The position numbers and the translations under genes were made by a program. The notes below the pieces were generated by a model. The model ran no database searches and was not told the origin of the DNA. It was given only the letters and a program-made list of their open reading frames with translations. Shown one piece after another: positions 1 through 4,787 of a stretch of 5,503 bases of DNA (position 1 is the first letter of the stretch; each line of letters begins with the position of its first letter). Origin of the DNA: Armatimonadota bacterium (GTDB lineage: Bacteria > Armatimonadota > UBA10988); assembly GCA_016183835.1 (NCBI GenBank), contig JACPDV010000399.1, positions 1-5,503 on the forward strand, read 5' to 3'.

Positions 1-923
1 ACCAGGTGGATCCGGAACGGGTGCCGGTCGAACTCCAGGATGGGCCAGAACACGCACATGGCCTTCCCCAGGATGTCCTCCCGCTTCACGAACGGTTTGT
101 GGACAAACCGGCGCTCCATCCCGGAGTCGTCCCAGTGTCCCCAGCGGCGGGAATCGTGGCTGTTGGTGCGGTTGTCGCCCATCATCAGGTAGCAGCGGGG
201 CGGCACCTGCACCGGCCCGTAGTACGCCGGATTCCCGACCGGGTCGCTGGAGCCCGGGAACGGACCGGGCGGCAAGTCACCCAGATACGGCTCGTCGAGC
301 TTTAGACCATTGACATAGGCGCGGTGTTCTTTGACTTCGACGATGTCGCCCGGCGTGCCGATCACGCGCTTGATGTAGTCCTGCCTGGGCTGCCCCGGCT
401 GCTGCATCGCCGCGGGCGGGGCGTGGAAGACCACGATGTCGCCCGTCCGCGGCGGCCGGAAGTAGAAGAGGTACTTGTTGACCAGCACCCGGTCCTGCCG
501 CCCGCTGCCGCTCCCCATCAGCGTCGGCTCCATGCTGGAGGAGGGGATGTAGAAGGCCTGGATGACGTACGGCCGGATGACGAAGAACACCAGGGCGAGC
601 GCCACCAGGGTGCTGTTCATGTTCTGCAGGGTGAGGGAGCGAATCTCGTCGTAGTCGAGCGTGGAGGCGGCCGGCACGGGTTTGCTGGGGCGCCGCACGC
701 CGCGCGCGGGGTCCTCGGGCAGCGGCCCGCCCCAATCGGCGCGCACGGCGGGGTGCCAGAACCACATCACGAGCCGCGCCCAAGCCGAGCGCCCGGGCGC
801 GAACTCGAGCACCACGCGCATGAGCACCAGGACACCCACCAGGCCGATCACGACCTGGGTGCTGTATTCGGTGAACAGCTTGCGGACGAGACCCATCAAC
901 GCCACCAGCAGGTCGTGTATCAT
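1..923 (-). CDS. lepB: Signal peptidase I (LepB), 3' end outside window
   Basis: Membrane serine protease that removes signal peptides from exported proteins on the outer face of the cytoplasmic membrane. The frame stays open from an ATG at 923 to the window edge (307 full codons). Two hydrophobic segments are visible, about residues 23-40 and 104-124, as in the two-span E. coli enzyme. The catalytic Ser-Lys dyad is clear: S130 in IPSSSMEPT directly after the second span, and K185 in YIKRVIGTPGD. The family box GDNRTNSHDSRRWG starts at residue 249. The sequence ends near FWPILEF, typical of the C-terminus, so little is probably missing. About 60 residues, Pro/Arg/Trp-rich, join the two spans and should be cytoplasmic. 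The start has a weak ribosome binding site (GAG seven bases upstream). It follows rplS by 79 bases and is probably co-transcribed. Family assignment is firm; the exact start is less sure. Confidence 0.96.
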   Translation of the reverse strand, partial: MIHDLLVALMGLVRKLFTEYSTQVVIGLVGVLVLMRVVLEFAPGRSAWARLVMWFWHPAVRADWGGPLPEDPARGVRRPSKPVPAASTLDYDEIRSLTLQNMNSTLVALALVFFVIRPYVIQAFYIPSSSMEPTLMGSGSGRQDRVLVNKYLFYFRPPRTGDIVVFHAPPAAMQQPGQPRQDYIKRVIGTPGDIVEVKEHRAYVNGLKLDEPYLGDLPPGPFPGSSDPVGNPAYYGPVQVPPRCYLMMGDNRTNSHDSRRWGHWDDSGMERRFVHKPFVKREDILGKAMCVFWPILEFDRHPFRIHL

Positions 924-938
924 GCCCCATCTCGCGCC

Positions 939-958
939 CGTCCCACCGGTGTGGGACG
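939..958 (-). other. Perfect 8-bp hairpin in the rplS-lepB gap
   Basis: Positions 939-946 (cgtcccac) pair perfectly with 951-958 (gtgggacg) around a four-base loop. The structure sits 15 bases upstream of the lepB start, and no T-run follows it on the minus strand, so it is not a standard intrinsic terminator. A weaker 5-bp stem lies just upstream (985-989 with 995-999). A role in mRNA processing, 3'-end protection of the ribosomal-protein message or damping of lepB translation is possible, but only the inverted repeat is seen. Confidence 0.45.
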
Positions 959-1002
959 TCGCCCGCTATCCGCAACGGGGGACGCGGCCGGGAGGGCCGG
1001 TG

Positions 1003-1389
1003 TCAACCCTGCCCGCCGCTCTCTTCGCGTGCGGCTTCCTTGATGCGCCCGGCCTTGCCGACCTTGGTGCGCAGGTAGTAGAGCCGGGCGCGGCGGACCT
1101 TGCCGCGGCGGATCACCGTCAGGCTCTTGATCTTGGGCGAGAGCAGCGGGAAGGTGCGCTCGACACCCACGCCGGAGGCCACCCGCCGGAGGGTGAAGGT
1201 CTCGGCGTGCCCGCCGCCGTTGCGTTTGATGCAGACGCCTTGGAAGGGCTGCAGGCGGGTCTTGTTCCCCTCCGTGACCTCGATCTCGATGCGCAGAGTG
1301 TCGCCGACGTTGAACGGCTCGATATCCTCCGGCCGCAGCTCCAGCGCCTCACGGTTGAGGGCTTCGACATGCTTGATCAGATCCGTCAT
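1003..1389 (-). CDS. rplS: 50S ribosomal protein L19
   Basis: Large-subunit ribosomal protein located at the interface with the 30S subunit. The 128-residue product carries the hallmarks of L19: FNVGDTLRIEIEVTEGNK followed by a PFQGVCIKRNGGG loop, then GVGVERTFPLLSPKI, and the basic block RRGKVRRARLYYLR near the C-terminus. Its length is near the family's usual 115-130. I chose the ATG at 1389 because the protein then starts with the usual MTDLIK-type helix and has GAGGTG just upstream. The ATG at 1506 would add 39 low-complexity residues that lie inside trmD. The ribosome binding site contains the trmD stop codon, so translation of the two is probably coupled. The short C-terminal tail after GRIKEAA is Glu/Gly-rich and unremarkable. 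Confidence 0.98.
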   Translation of the reverse strand: MTDLIKHVEALNREALELRPEDIEPFNVGDTLRIEIEVTEGNKTRLQPFQGVCIKRNGGGHAETFTLRRVASGVGVERTFPLLSPKIKSLTVIRRGKVRRARLYYLRTKVGKAGRIKEAAREESGGQG

Positions 1390-1393
1390 CTTC

Positions 1394-1399
1394 CACCTC
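1394..1399 (-). promoter_or_regulatory. rplS ribosome binding site overlapping trmD stop
   Basis: The minus strand reads TGAGGTGGAAG directly before the rplS ATG. GAGGTG is a good Shine-Dalgarno match, and its first two bases are the last two of the trmD TGA stop. Ribosomes ending trmD therefore finish on the rplS binding site, which fits coupled translation. The site also settles the rplS start at 1389. Confidence 0.75.
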
Positions 1400-2123
1400 A
1401 CACGATCCGCGCCAAGAGGCGCCGGTCTTCTTCGCTCACACTCGCTCGCCTGAGCAGCTCGGGCCGCCGCGCCAGGGTGCGCCGCAGCCGCTCCATCCGC
1501 CGCCACAGGCGGACCCGCTCGTGGTGCCCGCTGAGGAGCTCCGCCGGCACGCGCCAGCCGTGGAACTCGGCCGGCCGCGTGTACTGCGGATACTCCAGCA
1601 ACGGCTCCGAGAACGACTCCTCCTCGGGTGACGCGTCGTCGCCCAGCACGCCGCGCACCAGCCGCGCCACCGCATCCACCACCGCCATCGCGGGCACCTC
1701 GCCGCCGGTGAGCACATAGTCACCGATCGAGATCTCCCGCGTCACCAGGTGCTCCCGCACCCGCTCGTCCACGCCTTCGTAGCGCCCGCACACCAGCACC
1801 AGCCGGGGCAGCGCACTCAGCTCCCGCGCGGTCGCCTGGACGAACGGCTCGCCCTGCGGGGTGAGGAGCACCACCTCGGGCTCCTCCGGCGCCATCCCCC
1901 GCACCGCGTCGAGCGCCTCGGCCAGCGGCTCGACCTTGAGGACCATCCCGGCGCCGCCGCCGTAGGGGTAGTCGTCGATCTGGCGGTAGCGGTCGTGGGT
2001 GTAGTCGCGCAGGTCGTGCACCTCGATCTGCAGGTGCCCCGCCGCCTGTCCGCGCGCCAGAATGCTGTGGCTCCGCCACCCCTCGAAGATCCCCGGGCTG
2101 GCCGTGATGAGATCGAACCGCAT
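1398..2123 (-). CDS. trmD: tRNA (guanine-N1)-methyltransferase TrmD
   Basis: Uses S-adenosylmethionine to methylate N1 of G37 next to the anticodon, preventing +1 frameshifts; the family acts as a homodimer with a trefoil-knot (SPOUT) fold. The 241-residue product aligns almost without gaps to E. coli TrmD over the first 170 residues. Visible motifs are IDDYPYGGGAGM (49-60), LTPQGEPF (87-94), VCGRYEGVDERV (111-122), ISIGDYVLTGGEVPAM (131-146) and LLEYPQYTRP, followed by the C-terminal LLSGHHERVRLWRR block. Arg154 is kept. The position of the catalytic Asp169 of E. coli and H. influenzae holds Glu here (EEESF in place of EDSF). The start is an ATG one base after the rimM stop with only a weak binding site, so it probably depends on coupling to rimM. 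Identity is certain; full activity is inferred. Confidence 0.97.
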   Translation of the reverse strand: MRFDLITASPGIFEGWRSHSILARGQAAGHLQIEVHDLRDYTHDRYRQIDDYPYGGGAGMVLKVEPLAEALDAVRGMAPEEPEVVLLTPQGEPFVQATARELSALPRLVLVCGRYEGVDERVREHLVTREISIGDYVLTGGEVPAMAVVDAVARLVRGVLGDDASPEEESFSEPLLEYPQYTRPAEFHGWRVPAELLSGHHERVRLWRRMERLRRTLARRPELLRRASVSEEDRRLLARIV

Positions 2124-2124
2124 C

Positions 2125-2625
2125 TCAATCGAGCAGCCCCTTCATGGGCCGGATGACCATCACGCCGCCCTCCAGGTCGACCTTCTCGATCACCTCCTCG
2201 AGGGCCGGGATCAGCGGCCCTTCCGTGACGTAGACATCGTTGCTGCCCGTGCGCAGGATCTCTTTGATCCGCCCCACCGGCCGGCCGTCCACGGTCACCA
2301 CCTGCAGCCCGACGAGCTGGAAGTGGTAGTACTCGCCCTCCGGGAGCGGCGGGAGATCCCTGAACCAGCAGATGATCTCCCGGCCGCGGAACAGCTTGGC
2401 GGCGTCCCGGCCATCCACCCCGCGGAGCTTGGCAAGGAGCAGCCCCTGGTGCTCGCGCACCCGCTCCACGTCCACCTCCTCGGTGTTCCCGTCCGGATCG
2501 CGAAGGAGCCACCGGCGGGTGCCGCAGACGCGCTCCGGGTAGTCGGTCTCGAGCCTGACCTTGACCTCTCCCCGGACGCCGTGCGGCGGCCCGAGCGTGC
2601 CCCGCACGACGTAGCCGGTGCTCAT
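2125..2625 (-). CDS. rimM: Ribosome maturation factor RimM
   Basis: Assists late assembly of the 30S head, where the family binds ribosomal protein S19. The product has 166 residues, a normal length. The N-terminal RimM domain opens with GTLGPPHGVRGEVKV (9-23). A linker containing LPPLPEGEYYHFQLVG (91-106) leads into a PRC-barrel domain with the typical EILRTGSNDVYVT stretch, then LIPA, and ends in a VIRPMKGLLD tail. Its ATG overlaps the khpA stop in an ATGA arrangement (2622-2625), and its own stop lies one base before trmD, so it is translationally linked on both sides. The binding site before its ATG is weak (GAGAT), which agrees with coupling rather than independent initiation. Confidence 0.97.
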   Translation of the reverse strand: MSTGYVVRGTLGPPHGVRGEVKVRLETDYPERVCGTRRWLLRDPDGNTEEVDVERVREHQGLLLAKLRGVDGRDAAKLFRGREIICWFRDLPPLPEGEYYHFQLVGLQVVTVDGRPVGRIKEILRTGSNDVYVTEGPLIPALEEVIEKVDLEGGVMVIRPMKGLLD

Positions 2626-2873
2626 GTCATGATCTCGACGGCCACGTGCTTGTCGCTCTGCGTCGCCGCCGCCTTGGCCACGGTGCGCAGGGCGTTGGCC
2701 ACGCGCCCGTCGCGGCCGATCACCTTGCCGCGGTCGGAGTCGGCCACGCTGATCTCGTAGACCGTCACCCGCCGGCCGTCGACCTCTTCGATCCGCACTT
2801 CGTCGGGCTCGTCCACGATCTGGCGCACGATGTACCCGAGCAGCTCCGCGATGCGAGGTTCCGGTGCTTCCAT
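2622..2873 (-). CDS. khpA: KH-domain RNA-binding protein KhpA
   Basis: Small cytoplasmic RNA-binding protein of 83 residues, made almost entirely of one KH domain. In Gram-positive relatives KhpA pairs with KhpB and affects cell growth and division; that role here is inferred from the family only. The RNA-contacting GxxG loop is visible as GRDG (53-56) within GKVIGRDGRVANALRTVAKA, the most conserved part of the family. The N-terminal helix (about 7-20) and a strand pair (about 25-42) match the usual layout. The gene lies 28 bases after rpsP, with GGGGA at 2881-2885 seven bases before the ATG, and overlaps rimM by four bases. Its place between rpsP and rimM is the standard one in many phyla. 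Confidence 0.95.
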   Translation of the reverse strand: MEAPEPRIAELLGYIVRQIVDEPDEVRIEEVDGRRVTVYEISVADSDRGKVIGRDGRVANALRTVAKAAATQSDKHVAVEIMT

Positions 2874-2901
2874 GTGGAGTTCCCCGTGCCCGCCGCGGGC
2901 G

Positions 2902-3252
2902 TCAGCTCTCGGCGGGCGCCTCGGCCGGCACCGGCTCGCCCTTCATCGCCGCCAGCCGCGCCGCGATGTCGATCCCGTGGTCGCGGTCGTGGCGCAGCTC
3001 CAGCAGCCGGTAGCGCTTCAACAGCGGGCGCGCCGTGTCGGTCGGCTGGGCGCCCTGGTCCAGCCAGTAGAGCGCCCGCTCGGGGTTGATCACCAGCTCC
3101 GGGTTGCCCGCCGGATCGTGCCGCCGGGGATTGTAGTGCCCGATGATCTCAATGAACCGTCCGTCGCGCTTCGCCGTGCCGTCGGCCACCACCAGCCGGT
3201 AGCTGGGCTGGCCCTTGGCGCCCGTGCGGCGCAAACGGATCTTCACCGCCAT
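2902..3252 (-). CDS. rpsP: 30S ribosomal protein S16
   Basis: Small-subunit protein that binds 16S rRNA early and helps assemble the 30S body. The product starts with the family signature MAVKIRLRRTGAKGQPSYRL, followed by VVADGTAKRDGRFIEIIGHYNP, and has the mid-protein block RALYWLDQGAQPTDTA. At 116 residues it is longer than the usual 80-90. The extra part follows RPLLKRYRLLELR and is charged, ending in a Pro/Ala/Glu-rich tail (GEPVPAEAPAES) that is probably disordered. Such tails vary between phyla. It follows ffh by six bases, and its ribosome binding site is built from the end of ffh. Confidence 0.98.
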   Translation of the reverse strand: MAVKIRLRRTGAKGQPSYRLVVADGTAKRDGRFIEIIGHYNPRRHDPAGNPELVINPERALYWLDQGAQPTDTARPLLKRYRLLELRHDRDHGIDIAARLAAMKGEPVPAEAPAES

Positions 3253-3258
3253 ATCACC

Positions 3259-4608
3259 TTACCTCCCGCCAAACCACTTGTGGAGCTGCCGTCGGCCCCG
3301 CGCGGTTTTCTCCATACCGGCAAACTGCGTGAACATCGCCTTCATCTGACGGAATTGCCGCAGTAGCTCGTTGACGTCCCGAGTCTCCATCCCGCTCCCG
3401 GCCGCGATCCGCTTCCGGCGCGAGTTCTTGATCACCTCGGGATTGCGCCGCTCGTACACCGTCATCGAGTCCAGGATCGCCTGCCAATGCTTCAGCCGGG
3501 ACTCGTCCACCACCATCTGACCGCTCGCCAGCGCCTGCCCCATGCCGGGCAGCATCCCCAGCACCTGCTCGAGCGGGCCCAGCTTGTGGACCTGGCCGAG
3601 CTGCGTGCGGAAATCCTCCAGATCGAACTGGTTGTTGCGCAGCCGCTCCTCGAGTTCGGCGGCCACCTGCTCGTCCACCGCCGCCTCGGCGCGCTCGATC
3701 AGCGACAGCACGTCGCCCATGCCGAGGATGCGGTTGGCGATCCGGTCGGCGTGGTACTCCTCGAGGTCGCCCACCTTCTCGCCGATGCCCAGGAAGCGGA
3801 TCGGCTTGCCGGTCACCGCGCGGATGGACAGCGCCGCGCCGCCGCGGGCGTCGGAGTCCATCTTGGAGAGGATGTAGCCGTCCACCCCCACCTGCTTCTC
3901 AAACTCGTCGGCCACGGTCACCGCGTCCTGGCCGGTCATGGCGTCGAGCACGAGCCAGGTCTGCTGCACCTCGACGCCGCGCTTGAGCTCGGCCAGCTCC
4001 TGCATCAGGGCGTCGTCGATGTGCAGGCGGCCGGCGGTGTCGATGATCAGCAGATCCTGCCCGTGCGCCGCGGCGTGGCTCAGCGCGGCGCGGGCGATGT
4101 GTACCGGCTCCTGCCGGTCGCCCATCTGGAACACCGGCGTGGCGCACCGCTCCCCCAGCGTCTCGAGCTGCGCGATGGCCGCCGGACGGTGCACGTCGGT
4201 GGCCACCAGGAGCGGCTTCCGTCGGCGATCGCGATACCACACCGCCAGCTTCGCGGCCGTGGTGGTCTTGCCCGAGCCGTTGAGCCCGGCGACCAGCACC
4301 ACCGGCCGCTCACCGGTGAGCCTGAGCTCCTGCTCGCCGCCCTCGCCGGCCAGGAGCGTGATCAGCTCCTGGTTGACGATCTTGACCATCTGCTGGCCGG
4401 GGGTGAGGCTGCCGAGCACCTCCTCGCCTACGGCGCGCGCCTTCACCCGGGCGAGGAAATCACGCACGACTTTGAAGCTGACATCGGCTTCCAGGAGGAC
4501 AAGCCGAATCTGACGGAGGCTGGTGGTGACATCCTCCTCCGTCAAGACGCCTTTTCGCTTGAGCCGGTCGAACACCCCGAGCAGGCGTTCGGTCAAGCCC
4601 TCGAACAT
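3259..4608 (-). CDS. ffh: Signal recognition particle GTPase Ffh (SRP54)
   Basis: Protein component of the signal recognition particle: binds 4.5S RNA and signal sequences emerging from the ribosome, and docks with FtsY at the membrane in a GTP-dependent manner. The 449-residue product has the N-domain (1-90, starting MFEGLTERLLGVFDRL), the G-domain and the M-domain (about 300-449). GTPase motifs are GLNGSGKTT (108-116), DVHRPAAIAQL (138-148), DTAGRLH (190-196), SKMDSDARGG (248-257) and GIGEKVGDL (274-282). The RNA-binding signature SRRKRIAAGSG sits at 396-406. Ffh rather than FtsY is shown by the M-domain and DARGGAALS. Oddities: P-loop Asn110 where Ffh usually has Gln, and SKMD instead of TKLD/TKVD. 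The C-terminus is short and Met-poor after DVNELLRQF. It heads the operon behind a strong promoter; GGAG at 4615-4618 supports the ATG. Confidence 0.98.
   Translation of the reverse strand: MFEGLTERLLGVFDRLKRKGVLTEEDVTTSLRQIRLVLLEADVSFKVVRDFLARVKARAVGEEVLGSLTPGQQMVKIVNQELITLLAGEGGEQELRLTGERPVVLVAGLNGSGKTTTAAKLAVWYRDRRRKPLLVATDVHRPAAIAQLETLGERCATPVFQMGDRQEPVHIARAALSHAAAHGQDLLIIDTAGRLHIDDALMQELAELKRGVEVQQTWLVLDAMTGQDAVTVADEFEKQVGVDGYILSKMDSDARGGAALSIRAVTGKPIRFLGIGEKVGDLEEYHADRIANRILGMGDVLSLIERAEAAVDEQVAAELEERLRNNQFDLEDFRTQLGQVHKLGPLEQVLGMLPGMGQALASGQMVVDESRLKHWQAILDSMTVYERRNPEVIKNSRRKRIAAGSGMETRDVNELLRQFRQMKAMFTQFAGMEKTARGRRQLHKWFGGR
3262..3267 (-). promoter_or_regulatory. rpsP ribosome binding site overlapping the end of ffh
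   Basis: The minus strand before the rpsP ATG reads GGGAGGTAAGGTGAT. GGGAGG is the last two ffh codons in part (its Arg449 codon is AGG) and is followed by the ffh TAA stop. A second weaker match, GGTGAT, abuts the ATG. This is one of the strongest Shine-Dalgarno sequences in the window, fitting high S16 output, and its overlap with the ffh stop suggests coupling. Confidence 0.75.
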
Positions 4609-4614
4609 GGAGAA

Positions 4615-4618
4615 CTCC
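4615..4618 (-). promoter_or_regulatory. ffh ribosome binding site
   Basis: GGAG on the minus strand lies six bases before the ATG at 4608. It confirms the start that gives the standard MFEGLTERL N-terminus of Ffh. Confidence 0.65.
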
Positions 4619-4670
4619 GCGCGGAAACGGGAAAAGAAGCGACGCGGCGCGCGCTGGGCAGCACCCGGGA

Positions 4671-4699
4671 AGTATACGCAGGCGGGCGCCTTCTGTCAA
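4671..4699 (-). promoter_or_regulatory. Sigma-70-type promoter for the ffh operon
   Basis: On the minus strand, a perfect -35 box TTGACA (4694-4699) is separated by exactly 17 bases from a -10 box TATACT (4671-4676), one base from the TATAAT consensus. Transcription should start near 4664, giving a leader of about 56 bases before ffh. The boxes stand out from the very GC-rich surroundings, and no comparable promoter is seen at the later gene junctions, so this probably drives the whole block through rplS and perhaps lepB. The start site itself is inferred. Confidence 0.85.
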
Positions 4700-4714
4700 C
4701 GCCGGTGCGCGGAG

Positions 4715-4749
4715 CGTGAACGGTGAACGGTGAGCAGTGAACGGTGCGG
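4715..4749. repeat. Five-unit heptamer tandem array upstream of the ffh promoter
   Basis: On the plus strand, five consecutive 7-base units occur: cgtgaac, ggtgaac, ggtgagc, agtgaac, ggtgcgg. The middle ones match a ggtgaac consensus with at most one change and the last is degenerate. The array ends 16 bases upstream of the -35 box, between the anti-sigma-like gene and ffh. It may be a simple-sequence tract grown by slippage, a dispersed genomic repeat, or a cluster of regulator sites. The sequence alone does not decide. Confidence 0.75.
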
Positions 4750-4758
4750 AATGGAGCG

Positions 4759-4787
4759 CCGACGGCCCACGGCTCACCGTCCGTCGG
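4759..4787 (-). terminator. Terminator-like bulged hairpin at the end of the anti-sigma-like gene
   Basis: Positions 4759-4765 (ccgacgg) pair with 4781-4787 (ccgtcgg). Inside, 4769-4772 (acgg) pairs with 4777-4780 (ccgt) around the loop ctca, leaving a three-base bulge. The stem includes the stop codon of the upstream gene. No T-run follows on the minus strand, so it is not a canonical intrinsic terminator, though it could slow polymerase or protect the 3' end. In GC-rich DNA a stem of this size may also arise by chance. Confidence 0.3.

Noticed and set aside
277..975. Minus-strand open frame of 232 codons overlapping lepB
   Set aside because: It lies in a different frame from lepB and its Arg/Ala/Gly-rich product has no motif, whereas the lepB frame contains all catalytic boxes.
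1390..1506. N-terminal extension of rplS to the ATG at 1506
   Set aside because: The added 39 residues are low-complexity, sit inside trmD and bypass a good ribosome binding site before the ATG at 1389.
661..1719. Plus-strand open frame of 352 codons across lepB, rplS and trmD
   Set aside because: It spans three well-recognised genes on the other strand, is low in complexity and rich in Ser/Arg, and has no recognisable domain.
2888..2900. Short inverted repeat in the rpsP-khpA gap as a terminator
   Set aside because: The stem is only five bp with a three-base loop and no T-run, and it sits between tightly spaced operon genes. It is likely chance in GC-rich sequence.
4609..4670. A riboswitch or ribosomal-protein leader in the ffh 5' leader
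   Set aside because: The leader is only about 56 bases and I see no conserved fold or extended pairing.
3487..4719. Plus-strand open frame of 410 codons opposite ffh
   Set aside because: It is the antisense shadow of ffh, His/Leu/Gly-rich with no family resemblance. Long antisense frames are expected in DNA this GC-rich.
4715..4749. Heptamer array as a CRISPR remnant
   Set aside because: Units are seven bases with no spacers, far from the size of CRISPR repeats, and no cas gene is present.
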